This document shows positions 50,377 to 59,723 of a stretch of DNA of 64,000 bases, in pieces. The stretch is from the NCBI GenBank assembly GCA_002901265.1, contig PPHI01000095.1, forward strand, positions 217,239 to 281,238, given 5' to 3'. The notes under the pieces are model-generated. The model searched no databases. It was not told the origin of the DNA and saw only the letters and a list, made by a program, of their open reading frames with translations. This DNA comes from Rhodopirellula baltica (GTDB lineage Bacteria > Planctomycetota > Planctomycetia > Pirellulales > Pirellulaceae). The stretch's first letter is position 1, and every line of letters begins with the position of its first letter. The position numbers and the translations under genes were made by a program.

Positions 50377-50991
50377 ATGCCGATCATTGCTACGGGTTCC
50401 GAGATTGTCGAAACGGTTCGCATCGCCAAGATGATCGAAACGCACGGCGAACAGTTTCTCGAACGAGTCTACACGGCGGACGAGATCGAGTACTGTGTGC
50501 AAACGGTCGACGCGCCAGGCCATTTCGCGACCCGCTGGGCAGCGAAAGAAGCGGTCATGAAAGCGTTGCGATGTCGCCGCCGTGGCGTTCGCTGGAACGA
50601 GATCGAGGTTATCGTTCGTCCCGGTGCCGGGCATGAAGTCTTGTTGACCGGTAATGCCTTGCAGTGTGCCGAAGACCACGGAATCGACCGATTGCATCTA
50701 AGTCTCGCCGCCCAAGATGCCAAAGAAGCTATTGCCCATCGCCTTGGCTTGACGAATCGTTTCGTTGGCGGCGTCCAATTCGATCTTGTGCTGCTTTGCC
50801 GACACATCGACCCAGCAACCCTGACAACGCAAGTTGCAACTGTTGATCACCGACATGTACAGAAACGGCGGGAAGAATTCCCCGCGTTTCAATCGCCGTT
50901 TGTGCTTGTGGACGCTCAACAACCCCTTCACCCCGAGCGTCCAGACTGCCTTGGCAAGCAATCGTTTGTCGGTCTCGAAAAGAAATCGTGA
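50377..50991 (+). CDS. acpS: Holo-[acyl-carrier-protein] synthase with aberrant C-terminus
   Basis: The first 110 residues are a normal AcpS: MPIIATGSEIVE (Mg-binding region), FLERVYTADEIEYC, HFATRWAAKEAVMKALR and GIDRLHLSL. AcpS transfers phosphopantetheine from CoA to acyl carrier protein. After LSL (50698-50706) the usual S-H....A.A ending is missing. Instead the frame runs on for about 95 residues through the antisense of a radical SAM gene fragment and stops at 50991. The wild-type end is lost at a join at about 50704-50707. The tail is therefore meaningless or chimeric, and activity is uncertain because the last strand of the fold is absent. Confidence 0.75.
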   Translation: MPIIATGSEIVETVRIAKMIETHGEQFLERVYTADEIEYCVQTVDAPGHFATRWAAKEAVMKALRCRRRGVRWNEIEVIVRPGAGHEVLLTGNALQCAEDHGIDRLHLSLAAQDAKEAIAHRLGLTNRFVGGVQFDLVLLCRHIDPATLTTQVATVDHRHVQKRREEFPAFQSPFVLVDAQQPLHPERPDCLGKQSFVGLEKKS

Positions 50992-51009
50992 CGCAAGGCG
51001 AAGGTACAT
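50698..51009 (-). pseudogene. Radical SAM protein, N-terminal fragment
   Basis: 103 codons from the ATG at 51009. It begins YLRLASRFLFETDKRLLAK, then FFPPFLYMSVINSCNLRCQGCWVDV with the CX3CX2C iron-sulfur motif, and KAMGNSFFGILGGE, where the family's next residues should be P-F. Instead a Thr and a stop follow at 50698-50703. Some 250-300 residues are missing, so the protein cannot function as an enzyme. The end lies exactly where acpS, on the opposite strand, loses its own C-terminus. It is downstream of the amidohydrolase gene and probably was its operon partner. Confidence 0.8.
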
Positions 51010-51061
51010 TTGCGAGCTGATGGTTGAATGTTCGAATTTGAAACAGCGTTTGGGCTTTCGA

Positions 51062-52375
51062 TCACCCTGCCCCATTATGGCCGGCAATCGGATCTGTTGC
51101 AGTGCAAAAACGCAATTGCGAAGTCTCCGTCCGTGCGAAATCTGCGTAGACCCCGTTGAGTGTCGCTGCCCGGGTGGGGACCAAAAACAGAGACCCGACT
51201 CCGGAATTCCCAGCTTCGATCCGCCCAAACGTTTGATTCACGCCTGAACTCTGATCCATGCCGATCGCTTCCGCCCCCATGATGGTGGCCATCTCTAATA
51301 CCCGGATTGGATCCAAGTCTTGCCGCCGATTTAGCAAAAATCGCAACTCCTCCCAAAGACTCAGGTCAGGGTTGCTGGCTCTTGAATCGGTCCCCAACGC
51401 GACGCGAACCCCAGATCGTAACAACCGATCAACCGGGTGTACGTCGTAGCCGAAAAACGCATGTGTTCGTGGACAATACACCACACTGATCGACGGATTT
51501 TGTGCCAAAAAATCGATCTCGTCGGCTCTGAAATCATTTCCATGGACCGCAAGTGATCGCGGCGCGGATGCCAAGATTCGCAGATATTCCAGTATCGGTT
51601 CCGTCGCTGATACTGGAAACAAGCCGTCACGCCAAAGCCCAGCGTTCTTCAACACCTCGGCAAATCGTCCGGTGCCGTTTGCCAATAGCTCTCGCTCCTC
51701 CGGCGACTCGGCAAGATGCATCGCCACCAGCATTCCGTCGGCGGAATGCGAGGCCAACTCGACGCCGCGCCGCACCAAGTCGATCGGTGTCGAATAGGGC
51801 GCATGGGGACTGATCGCCGGTTGGCACCGATCGCCCTGACGATCGAGCGAATCACAATGCCGGACCGCCGATTGAAATCGTTCGTCACCCCGCTCGGACG
51901 AAAGCCCCAGTATTTCGGCAAACGAGACGATGCGAACCGGATTTCCCTGCACCGCGAAATCCTCAAGCGGCGGGTAAGTTGACGGCGTGGTCGCGATATC
52001 GGCAATCAACCCGACTCCGCCCGCGACCGATTCGGCCAGACCTTTGGCAATGTTTGCTTGTCGCGCGGCCAAGTCCGTCTGCCCACGAGCACGCATGACT
52101 TCGCCGATCCAATCCGCCAGCGCGATCCCCGGCGTGCCAATGGGGGACTCGCAATCGGAAAACTCCAGGTGCGTGTGCGCGTTAACCAGCTTTGGCAATA
52201 CCGCGACATCCCCCAAGTCGATCGCCTGCACCGGATCGGTACCAGCCGGTTTAATTTCGACTATCGTTCCCTCGACAAACGTGATCAACGCGTTTTCAAT
52301 CGGCGGGCTGACCATTGGAAACAACCAACGTGCCCGATACGTTTGTGGTTTAGAACCTTGTGTTTTGAAATTCAT
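51062..52375 (-). CDS. Amidohydrolase family protein (cytosine-deaminase/aminofutalosine-deaminase-like)
   Basis: 437 residues from the ATG at 52375. The metal-dependent amidohydrolase pattern is complete: LVNAHTHLEFS (two His), SPHAPYS, MHLAES, SLAVHGND and LGTDSRASN with the final Asp, plus GSLFLVP near the end. Such enzymes deaminate purine- or pterin-like substrates or hydrolyse cyclic amides; the pattern HTHLE / SPHAPYS is also seen in 6-amino-6-deoxyfutalosine deaminases of menaquinone synthesis, but the context does not prove this. It precedes the truncated radical SAM gene on the same strand. Confidence 0.85.
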   Translation of the reverse strand: MNFKTQGSKPQTYRARWLFPMVSPPIENALITFVEGTIVEIKPAGTDPVQAIDLGDVAVLPKLVNAHTHLEFSDCESPIGTPGIALADWIGEVMRARGQTDLAARQANIAKGLAESVAGGVGLIADIATTPSTYPPLEDFAVQGNPVRIVSFAEILGLSSERGDERFQSAVRHCDSLDRQGDRCQPAISPHAPYSTPIDLVRRGVELASHSADGMLVAMHLAESPEERELLANGTGRFAEVLKNAGLWRDGLFPVSATEPILEYLRILASAPRSLAVHGNDFRADEIDFLAQNPSISVVYCPRTHAFFGYDVHPVDRLLRSGVRVALGTDSRASNPDLSLWEELRFLLNRRQDLDPIRVLEMATIMGAEAIGMDQSSGVNQTFGRIEAGNSGVGSLFLVPTRAATLNGVYADFARTETSQLRFCTATDPIAGHNGAG

Positions 52376-52406
52376 CAACCTGTTGTCTGCCAGCGTGATT
52401 GCATCG

Positions 52407-53036
52407 ATGACGTTTCCGATCGATCAAGCCAAACGCCTGCCTCCGGCGTTTTATCAAAATCACACCGCCAACGTTGCGCAAGACTTAATCGGCAAAGCGA
52501 TTGCGCACCGCGTGCGGCAAACGTGGGTCGGCGGGGTCATCGTCGAAACGGAAGCCTATCTTCATTCGGGTGATCCGGCCAGTCACTCCGCCCGTGGCAA
52601 GACCGCCAGCAACGCGTCGATGTTTGATCGTCCCGGCGTGATGTATGTCTACCCCATCCATGCGAAGCATTGTTTGAACGCAGTCACCGAAGACACTGGC
52701 ATCGGTGCGGCCGTGCTGATCCGTGCCATCGAACCGCTGTGGGGGCTCGAAATGATGTGCGAACGACGTGGGCTGATGGGAGAACTGCGTGGGCACACCG
52801 AACGACGCCGGTTAACCACCGGCCCTGCGATGCTGTGCCAAGCTCTGGGGATCGATCGACGCGATGACGGACGCTGCTTCGTCACCGACCCGGACTTGGG
52901 ATTCTTCGATTTGGGGCCACCGCAAAAAAGGCGTATTGTCGCAACGCCGCGAATTGGCATCAGCAAAGCCCAACATCGAAAGCTTCGTTTCATCGATGCC
53001 GATTCGAAATTTCTCAGTCGGCCTTATCGTGACTAA
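52407..53036 (+). CDS. DNA-3-methyladenine glycosylase (AAG/MPG family)
   Basis: 209 residues from the ATG at 52407. The open frame extends far upstream, but that part overlaps the amidohydrolase gene antisense and is not protein-like. Conserved parts are LPPAFYQNHTANVAQDLIGK, GGVIVETEAYLHSGDPASHS (catalytic Glu and the damaged-base pocket), MFDRPGVMYVYPIHAKHCLN, GAAVLIRAIEP, LTTGPAMLCQALGI and a final FLSRPYRD. The AAG fold excises alkylated and deaminated purines in base-excision repair. It converges on the PIG-L gene with a 4-base gap. Confidence 0.93.
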   Translation: MTFPIDQAKRLPPAFYQNHTANVAQDLIGKAIAHRVRQTWVGGVIVETEAYLHSGDPASHSARGKTASNASMFDRPGVMYVYPIHAKHCLNAVTEDTGIGAAVLIRAIEPLWGLEMMCERRGLMGELRGHTERRRLTTGPAMLCQALGIDRRDDGRCFVTDPDLGFFDLGPPQKRRIVATPRIGISKAQHRKLRFIDADSKFLSRPYRD

Positions 53037-53040
53037 ACGG

Positions 53041-53889
53041 CTAACGTTCAGTCGTTGGCGTATGCTGCTTGGTTGCCTTTCCCAATCCGGTCGACCAGTG
53101 CCGCAGCGTCAATTCACGGACGTCCGACGGATCGGTTCCCATCGTCGGATCCACATCCAATCCGACTGCCCCGAAAAAGTCGTCGGTTGCGAACGGACGC
53201 GCGGCGGCAAACGGTTCTGCCGCGGCGACGCCGGCGATCGAACCCGCCATGACCGCTGCCGCACGAACCCGGTCTTCGATCTGTCGCTTGTGATCGAACT
53301 GGCTTCCGTAGCAACGGATTGACGCAAGCTTTCGTTCCAACGTATCGCTGATGTCGATCAAAGTATGGTACGGGTTGCCGGCGATATTCATCGGCTCGAG
53401 CGCAAGCCGAAAATACAGCTGCCGACTGATAACGTGTGGCGGATAATGATCGAATTGCTCGTCCCATTTGGACAAGCGACTGTAGAACACCGCCGCATCG
53501 GTCAACAACATCGCTTGATGATGGTCGGGCGAAGCCATCGGTGACTTGTCGCCGAAACCGATCACGACTCGTGGACGGGTCATGCGAAAGATTTTTGCCA
53601 GTTCGACGCGTGCTTCAAAACAATCAAACAACTGTCGGTTGGGCAAATCCATTTGGATTCGGTAGCAGACGCCCAATGCTTTCGCCGCCTGCGTCGCTTC
53701 CAGAAACCGCGACTCGGGGCCTTTCGAAAACGGCGTCGGTTCCCCATCCGTCAGGTCGATAATTCCAACCCGATAACCTTGGCCAGCCAACTTTGCCAGC
53801 GTCCCTCCACACGCGACCTCAACATCATCCGGGTGCGCCCCCACGGCAACCACATCCAGCGGTGGAGGCAATTCAGGTTCTTTACTCAT
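53041..53889 (-). CDS. PIG-L (LmbE) family N-acetylglucosaminyl deacetylase, BshB1-like
   Basis: 282 residues from the ATG at 53889. It has the zinc-binding AHPDDVEVACGGTLAKL near the N-terminus, IIDLTDGEPTPFSKG, EATQAAKALGV, DLPNRQLFD, a central GFGDKSPMASPDHHQAMLLT with the second metal His pair, and an RCYGSQF segment near the end. The layout follows BshB1, which removes acetyl from GlcNAc-malate in bacillithiol synthesis, but other N-acetyl sugars are possible. The rest of the bacillithiol pathway is not in the window. Confidence 0.88.
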   Translation of the reverse strand: MSKEPELPPPLDVVAVGAHPDDVEVACGGTLAKLAGQGYRVGIIDLTDGEPTPFSKGPESRFLEATQAAKALGVCYRIQMDLPNRQLFDCFEARVELAKIFRMTRPRVVIGFGDKSPMASPDHHQAMLLTDAAVFYSRLSKWDEQFDHYPPHVISRQLYFRLALEPMNIAGNPYHTLIDISDTLERKLASIRCYGSQFDHKRQIEDRVRAAAVMAGSIAGVAAAEPFAAARPFATDDFFGAVGLDVDPTMGTDPSDVRELTLRHWSTGLGKATKQHTPTTER

Positions 53890-54109
53890 TTGTACTGTCG
53901 ATCGGAATCGGTTGTAATTTGCCGCTTGCAATGGCCACTGAATCGTGGACTTCGGACGAGTCGTTGGCATCAGCGGTTTGCAGGTAACTTATCCACAAAC
54001 GTATCGCTTAGGCAACGAACCCGGTCGGCAACAACATTCGCGGATCGAGATGGCTATCATAAGAAGCTCCTTCCTTATTCCTACTTATTCCCACCAAGGA
54101 GCCACCGAG

Positions 54110-55636
54110 ATGAGACTCACCGGTCTTGCCTTCTTACTTCTCGCCGCGTTCGCTTCGCAATGTTCCGCGGAAATACGCACCAGCGCCGTGTTTGGCGATT
54201 CCATGGTGCTGCAACGAAACAAACCCATCCACGTCTGGGGCTGGGCCGATGCAGGTTCTTCGGTCGAAGTCAAACTAGCCGATGCGACAGCCAACACGAA
54301 AACTGACGAGAGCGGCCGCTTTGACGTCGAACTTCCCAAGCTGCCCGCTGGCGGTCCATTCGAATTGACCATCAACGCCGGCGACGACAGTGTCACGTAC
54401 AGCGATGTTTTGATCGGGGAAGTTTGGGTCTGTAGCGGTCAGTCCAATATGGGCTGGTCGGTTCAGCAATCAAACGATGCTGACCTCGAATCGCTTTCCG
54501 CAAACTATCCGAACATCCGTTTAATCTCCGTCCCTCAAGTCGGCGTCCAAGAACCTCAACAAAGCTTCGATGGCCGATGGCAAGCCTGCACACCAGAGAC
54601 AGTCAAGCAGTTTTCCGGCGTCGGATACTTCTTTGGTCGCCAACTACACCAAACACTTGATGTCCCCGTAGGCCTGATCGACAACGCCTGGGGCGGGTCA
54701 TCAGCCGAGGCGTGGGTCAAACGTGACCTGTTGGAAGCCAACGACAACTTCGACGAATTGATGGCACGATGGGAACACACCGAAGCGACTTACGACCATG
54801 ACGCCGAGGTCAAAAAGTTCCAAGAGAATTTGGCCAAGTGGCGTGATCAAAAAAACGGCCCTCGCCCCAACAATCCACGTAACCCGCTGACCGGTCAACA
54901 TCGTCCGGCCAACCTGTACAACGGCGTGCTGTATCCGATCATCGGCTACACGATCGAAGGCGTCGTTTGGTACCAAGGTGAATCCAACGCGGGCCGCGCC
55001 TATCAATACCGTGAGCTCTTCCCTTTGATGATCCAGCACTGGCGTGACGAATGGAAACAGGACGATTTCTCGTTCTATTGGGTCCAACTCGCCGATTTTA
55101 TGGCCGAACGGGATGAGCCCACCAACAGTGCTTGGGCGGAACTTCGTGAAGCACAAACGATGACGATGGACAAACTGGAAAACACTGGTGAAGCGGTCAT
55201 CATCGAGCTTGGCGAAGCGTCTGACATTCACCCCAAAAACAAACAAGACGTCGGCAAACGACTGGCACGATGGGCGCTCGCGAAAAACTACGGGTACGAC
55301 ATTCCCTACCGCAGTCCGACGTACGAATCGATGTCCGTCGACGGTGATCAAGTGACTTTAAAGTTTGACCATGTCGGCGGTGGACTCGATACCTTCGATG
55401 TGCGCGATGTCATCGGTTTCACGATCGCAGGCGAAGACAAGTCCTTCGTGCAAGCCGAAGCCAAGATCACCGGAAAAGACACCGTGGTGGTCTCCAGCGA
55501 CAAAGTCTCGGCACCTGCTGCGGTCCGCTATGCTTGGGCCGACAACCCGATCTGCAACGTACAAAGTCAAGAAGGCTTGCCAATGACTCCGTTCCGTACC
55601 GACGACTGGAAAGGCGTCACTGCCGACGCCAAGTAA
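54110..55636 (+). CDS. Secreted sialate O-acetylesterase-like (SASA) hydrolase
   Basis: 508 residues from the ATG at 54110, set by AAGGAG at 54096-54101 and a clean signal peptide ([19 protein letters not shown]). An N-terminal beta domain ([39 protein letters not shown]) precedes the SGNH-like catalytic region: [15 protein letters not shown] with the nucleophile Ser, [27 protein letters not shown], and the D-x-x-H pair in [12 protein letters not shown]. It probably removes acetyl groups from sialic acid or plant/algal polysaccharides outside the cell. The upstream region is shared with the divergent PIG-L gene. Confidence 0.92.
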   Translation: MRLTGLAFLLLAAFASQCSAEIRTSAVFGDSMVLQRNKPIHVWGWADAGSSVEVKLADATANTKTDESGRFDVELPKLPAGGPFELTINAGDDSVTYSDVLIGEVWVCSGQSNMGWSVQQSNDADLESLSANYPNIRLISVPQVGVQEPQQSFDGRWQACTPETVKQFSGVGYFFGRQLHQTLDVPVGLIDNAWGGSSAEAWVKRDLLEANDNFDELMARWEHTEATYDHDAEVKKFQENLAKWRDQKNGPRPNNPRNPLTGQHRPANLYNGVLYPIIGYTIEGVVWYQGESNAGRAYQYRELFPLMIQHWRDEWKQDDFSFYWVQLADFMAERDEPTNSAWAELREAQTMTMDKLENTGEAVIIELGEASDIHPKNKQDVGKRLARWALAKNYGYDIPYRSPTYESMSVDGDQVTLKFDHVGGGLDTFDVRDVIGFTIAGEDKSFVQAEAKITGKDTVVVSSDKVSAPAAVRYAWADNPICNVQSQEGLPMTPFRTDDWKGVTADAK

Positions 55637-55672
55637 CCACGGCGTCTTCGCGCTTTGTGCTGTTCGCACGTG

Positions 55673-55701
55673 CCAGGGTGTCACGCCTCGTGACACCCTG
55701 G
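55673..55701. repeat. Perfect 13-bp inverted repeat with 3-base loop
   Basis: CCAGGGTGTCACG (55673-55685) and CGTGACACCCTGG (55689-55701) are exact complements. The structure lies 37 bases after the SASA stop and 135 bases before the terminator at 55840. There is no T tract, so it could be an mRNA-stabilising hairpin or a protein-binding site. Confidence 0.8.
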
Positions 55702-55839
55702 ACTCGTACACCCTCGCTGATCCAAACTCCGCACCAGCGACACAGCCACTACGACCGTTGCAGTACTCGTAGACTACGGGCGCAAAGTGAACCACAGCAT
55801 TGGCGTTTCAATCCTCGTGCTACTGAACGGCTAGAATTG

Positions 55840-55864
55840 AACGGCGGTTTCGCCGCCGTTTTTT
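55840..55864 (+). terminator. Rho-independent terminator before ppk2
   Basis: AACGGCGG (55840-55847) and CCGCCGTT (55853-55860) form an 8-bp stem with a 5-base loop, followed by TTTT. It would end transcripts from the SASA gene 200 bases upstream and isolate the ppk2 gene, which starts 25 bases later. Confidence 0.8.
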
Positions 55865-55888
55865 ATCTAGTCAGCACGTCAAAACGCC

Positions 55889-57079
55889 ATGCCTTCGCAA
55901 CCCTCTCGCAAGACTTCGTCCTCTGGCAGAGTCGCCAAGGGAACGAAAAAGAAGAAAGCCCCCTCGAAGAAAGCCACGCCTTCGCGTTCTCGCCGCCTCG
56001 CAAACGATGGCGACGTTGCCCCGACGCTTACCGCTGATGGCGTACAGTCACACGTCGTCAATGAAGCGACCAAGGCGGCCCAAGAAAGCAAGATTTCTGC
56101 GGTCCGTGACATCATCGATAAAACGCCGCCGCATGATGTCCATACTTTGGCAAGGACCCTGGAGACGATCATCGATGGTGCTTCGCCAGAAGACGCCGCG
56201 GTGCTGCGTGGCGCCTTGCTGAAACATTCCACCGGCAAACGGGCCCGCGGCAAAATCAGTGCCGATGATCAGCTCTCCGAAGGTTGGCGTGACGGAGCTT
56301 ATCCGTACCGCAACTTGATGTCGCGCAAGAACTATGAAAAGCAAAAGTACCTGCTTCAAGTCGAACTGCTGAAGCTCCAGGCCTGGGTCAAAGAGAATGG
56401 CGAGAAAGTCATTCTGCTTTTCGAAGGCCGAGATGCGGCCGGGAAAGGTGGTACCATCAAGCGGTTCATGGAACATCTCAACCCCCGTGGTGCTCGGGTC
56501 GTCGCTCTGGAAAAACCCAGCGAAACCGAACGTGGACAGTGGTATTTCCAACGTTACGTCGAACACCTTCCGACCGCGGGCGAAATCGTGATGTTCGACC
56601 GCAGTTGGTACAACCGTGCCGGCGTCGAACGTGTCATGGGCTTCTGCAGCGACGAAGAATATGAAGAGTTCATGCGGCAGGTGCCCGACTTTGAACGCAA
56701 CCTCGTCCGCAGCGGAATTCGACTCATCAAGTTCTGGTTCTCTGTTAGCCAGAAAGAGCAACGGCGTCGTTTCAAAGAACGCGAGGTCCACCCGCTCAAA
56801 CAATGGAAACTCTCGCCCGTCGACATGGCTTCGCTGGATAAATGGGACGAGTACACGCGTGCCAAGGAAGCGATGTTCTTTTACTCCGACACGTACGATG
56901 CACCCTGGACAGTGGTCAAGTCCGATTGCAAGAAACGTGCACGTTTGAACGCGATGCGATTTGTGCTTGGGTCGATTCCATACAAAAATCGTGACATGGC
57001 CAGGATTGGAATGGTCGATCCACTCTTGGTCGGCCGGGCGAATTTGGTGCAATCTTCGCGTTCTTCCGAAAACGAATGA
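55889..57079 (+). CDS. ppk2: Polyphosphate kinase 2 family protein
   Basis: 396 residues. A basic, Lys/Ser-rich N-terminal tail of about 45 residues and a helical stretch lead to the kinase domain: YEKQKYLLQVELLKLQAW, LLFEGRDAAGKGGTIKRFMEHLNPRG (Walker A), EKPSETERGQWYFQRYVEHLPTAGE, MFDRSWYNRAGVERVMGF (Walker B) and the lid KEREVHPLKQWKLSPVD, then DAPWTVVKSDCKKRARLNAMR. PPK2 enzymes phosphorylate nucleotides with polyphosphate, mainly GDP or ADP. The single-domain layout fits class I, but the class cannot be proven by eye. Confidence 0.95.
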   Translation: MPSQPSRKTSSSGRVAKGTKKKKAPSKKATPSRSRRLANDGDVAPTLTADGVQSHVVNEATKAAQESKISAVRDIIDKTPPHDVHTLARTLETIIDGASPEDAAVLRGALLKHSTGKRARGKISADDQLSEGWRDGAYPYRNLMSRKNYEKQKYLLQVELLKLQAWVKENGEKVILLFEGRDAAGKGGTIKRFMEHLNPRGARVVALEKPSETERGQWYFQRYVEHLPTAGEIVMFDRSWYNRAGVERVMGFCSDEEYEEFMRQVPDFERNLVRSGIRLIKFWFSVSQKEQRRRFKEREVHPLKQWKLSPVDMASLDKWDEYTRAKEAMFFYSDTYDAPWTVVKSDCKKRARLNAMRFVLGSIPYKNRDMARIGMVDPLLVGRANLVQSSRSSENE

Positions 57080-57160
57080 CAAAAATGTCCGCATCGTCGG
57101 CCTTGTCGTATCCTGGCAGGACTTGGCCGCCCGTCTTTTACCACTCACACACCAAATCGC

Positions 57161-57514
57161 ATGTCATCCTCCAACCCTTTTGACGCCCCCACTTCGTCCT
57201 ATCAAACCACCTCTGCTACCAGCAGCAGTTCGATTGTCCTGCGAAAGGTCGACATCATGTCAGTCGGAATGATTTTCGGCGTCATGTATGCAATCATCGG
57301 ATTGCTCGCTGGTATGGTCATGGCACTCTTCGCAATCGCTGGTGCGGTCAGCAGCGGTGACACCGCGATGGGATTTGTCGGTGGCGCATTCGCTGCGATC
57401 ATCATGCCAATCGCTTATGGTGTCGGGGGCTTGATCGGTGGGATCGTCCTGGGACTGATCTACAACGTTTGCGCTGCGATGGTCGGCGGCATCCGCTTCG
57501 AAATCGATAGCTGA
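57161..57514 (+). CDS. Small membrane protein with NPFDAP N-terminus
   Basis: 117 residues. It starts MSSSNPFDAPTSSYQTT, a short tag-like segment common in planctomycete membrane proteins, then a basic-hydrophobic stretch (VLRKVDIMSVGMIFGVMYAIIGLLAGMVMALFAIAG) and a second Gly-rich hydrophobic region (VGGAFAAIIMPIAYGVGGLIGGIVLGLIYNVCAAMVGGI), making about three helices. It resembles DUF3566-like small membrane proteins only in general layout; no function can be assigned. It lies between ppk2 and an FAD oxidoreductase. Confidence 0.75.
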   Translation: MSSSNPFDAPTSSYQTTSATSSSSIVLRKVDIMSVGMIFGVMYAIIGLLAGMVMALFAIAGAVSSGDTAMGFVGGAFAAIIMPIAYGVGGLIGGIVLGLIYNVCAAMVGGIRFEIDS

Positions 57515-57579
57515 TCGGGAAGCGGAATCGATTAGATGGGTGCCTCCCACCCCGCCCCTTCGATTCCCACCGGATTGCG

Positions 57580-59715
57580 ATGAACTCCTCCCAGACGCCC
57601 CTTCTCTCTCGCACGATCAAACGGATCTTTGTTGTCACGACAGCAGTTGCGTTGACAGTCGGCAGACCGGCTAGCGTCGAAGCACAAGACGCCCCCCAGC
57701 AACCTCCGCGGTCCGTTGACTTGGTGATCTACGGCGGGACGTCCTCGGGAATTGCGGCTGCCGTCGCCGCCAAACGTCTGGGGCTGTCGGTAATCGTGAT
57801 CGAACCGAGCGATCGTGTCGGCGGACTGACCACCGGAGGGCTTGGTCAAACCGATATCGGGAATAAATCAGCCATCGGTGGGATCGCCCGCGAGTTCTAT
57901 GAGGACATCGCCACTTATTACCAATCCCCCAACACATGGGACTGGCAGCGCCCTGACCAGTACCGCAGCGGTGGCCAATCCACGACTGCCAGCGGCGAAT
58001 CGGCGATGTGGACTTTCGAGCCAAGTGCCGCGTCGACGGTCTACCAACAGTGGATCGAACGCGATCAGATACCAGTGGTCTATGGCAAACGCCTCGACCG
58101 CTCTGCCGTGACGATGACTCGCAGTAAGCCCGCCAAGATTTTGGCGATCCGGATGGAAACCGGGGAAATCTATCGCGGCAAAATGTTTCTCGATGCGACA
58201 TACGAAGGTGACTTGATGGCCACCGCTGGGGTCAGCTTCACAATCGGACGCGAGGCGAATACCACGTATGGCGAAACACTCAACGGCGTGCAAACACGAC
58301 ACGCCCGATCTCATCAGCTCTATCCCGGAATCGATCCCTACGTCTCGCCGGGAGATCCGTCCAGCGGTTTGCTTCCCCACATCGATCCCACCGGCCCCGG
58401 TGCAGATGGCGAGGCGGACGAACGCATACAGGCTTACTGTTTTCGCATGTGCCTGACCGATCACCCGGAGAACCGCATCCCGTTCCAAAAGCCTGACAGC
58501 TACAACGAGAAGTGGTACGAATTACTGCTCCGCAACTTTGAAGCGGGTGAAAAAAGTGTTCCCTGGATCAACTCCGCGATGCCGAATCGCAAAACGGACA
58601 CCAACAATCGCACTGGTTTTTCGACAGACTTTATTGGCCAAAACTATGATTACCCCGAAGCCAGCTATCAACGTCGCCAGGAAATCATTGACGAACATCG
58701 CCGATACCAACAAGGGTTGATGTGGACGCTGGCTAACCATCCACGCGTCCCTGCAAACATTCGCCGCGAAGTCTCGCGTTGGGGAACCTGCAAAGACGAG
58801 TTCACCGACGGCGAAGGCTGGCAGGACCAACTCTATATCCGTGAAGCCAGGCGGATGGTCAGCGACTACGTGATGACGCAAAAGAACTGTCAAGGTGAAG
58901 CGGTCGACGACCCGGTCGGCTTGGCTGCCTACACCATGGATTCACACAATCAACAACGGTACGTTGACGACGAAGGTCACGTTCGCAACGAAGGTGACGT
59001 GCAGGTCGGCGGCTTTCCACCGTACGGAATCAGCTATCGCTCGATCGTCCCCCGGCGTGACCAAGTGAGTAACTTGCTCGTCCCCGTCTGCCTTTCCGCA
59101 TCGCACATCGCGTTCGGTTCAATCCGAATGGAACCGGTTTTTATGGTGCTCGGCCAATCTGCCGCGACGGCAGCGGCACAAGCCATCGAAAAAGGCGTTG
59201 CCGTCCAAGTAATCGACTATCAAGCCCTTGCACAACAGCTGGCAGCGGACAAACAGGTCCTCCACTACACCGGGCCGCCGAAGTCACTCGGCATCGATGC
59301 CAAAGACCTGCAAGGGATCGTCGTCGACAACTCCGATTGCGAAACGACCGGTACTTGGGTCAGCAGCAATTCATCGTCACCGCGTGTTGGGTATGACTAC
59401 TTGCATGACAACAACGAACAACAAGGCGATTGCGTTGCGACCTACACGGTCGAGTTACCGAAGCCTGGAGAATATGAAGTGTTCTTGCGTTGGCCGCCGT
59501 TCCCCAATCGCTCGACGCGAACCCCAGTCACCATCACCGACCGAGACGGTATCGTCCAACAACAATTGGTCAATCAGCGTGCCTCTAAATCAAAGGGCGT
59601 GCAATCGCTGGGCGTCTATGCTTTTGAGCAATCGGCGGTCGTCCAGATCAGCAACGCCAACGCGGATGGCTATGTTGTCGCCGACGCGATACAGTTCATC
59701 CCGCAATCACCCTGA
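57580..59715 (+). CDS. Secreted FAD-dependent oxidoreductase with C-terminal golvesin-like domain (paralogue)
   Basis: 711 residues. A signal-like N-terminus (FVVTTAVALTVGRPASVEAQ) precedes VIYGGTSSGIAAAVAAKRLGL, DRVGGLTTGGLGQTDIG, TYEGDLMATAGVSFTIGRE and AFGSIRMEPVFMVLGQSAATAAA, nearly the same motifs as the protein at 8716-10947. The C-terminal module GYDYLHDNNEQQGDC to GYVVADAIQFIP matches the beta-sandwich found in that paralogue. The substrate is unknown. It is followed after 8 bases by another FAD protein, so the two may work together. Confidence 0.86.
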   Translation: MNSSQTPLLSRTIKRIFVVTTAVALTVGRPASVEAQDAPQQPPRSVDLVIYGGTSSGIAAAVAAKRLGLSVIVIEPSDRVGGLTTGGLGQTDIGNKSAIGGIAREFYEDIATYYQSPNTWDWQRPDQYRSGGQSTTASGESAMWTFEPSAASTVYQQWIERDQIPVVYGKRLDRSAVTMTRSKPAKILAIRMETGEIYRGKMFLDATYEGDLMATAGVSFTIGREANTTYGETLNGVQTRHARSHQLYPGIDPYVSPGDPSSGLLPHIDPTGPGADGEADERIQAYCFRMCLTDHPENRIPFQKPDSYNEKWYELLLRNFEAGEKSVPWINSAMPNRKTDTNNRTGFSTDFIGQNYDYPEASYQRRQEIIDEHRRYQQGLMWTLANHPRVPANIRREVSRWGTCKDEFTDGEGWQDQLYIREARRMVSDYVMTQKNCQGEAVDDPVGLAAYTMDSHNQQRYVDDEGHVRNEGDVQVGGFPPYGISYRSIVPRRDQVSNLLVPVCLSASHIAFGSIRMEPVFMVLGQSAATAAAQAIEKGVAVQVIDYQALAQQLAADKQVLHYTGPPKSLGIDAKDLQGIVVDNSDCETTGTWVSSNSSSPRVGYDYLHDNNEQQGDCVATYTVELPKPGEYEVFLRWPPFPNRSTRTPVTITDRDGIVQQQLVNQRASKSKGVQSLGVYAFEQSAVVQISNANADGYVVADAIQFIPQSP

Positions 59716-59723
59716 CCGAGACA

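Noticed and set aside
50707..50991. A genuine C-terminal extension domain of AcpS
   Set aside because: The 95 residues after HLSL are the antisense translation of the radical SAM fragment (complement of FFPPFLYMSVINSCNLRC) and so are not an evolved domain.
51987..52406. 140-residue N-terminal extension of the DNA glycosylase
   Set aside because: It is antisense to the amidohydrolase gene, Ser/Ala/Pro-rich without structure, and the family begins close to the ATG at 52407.
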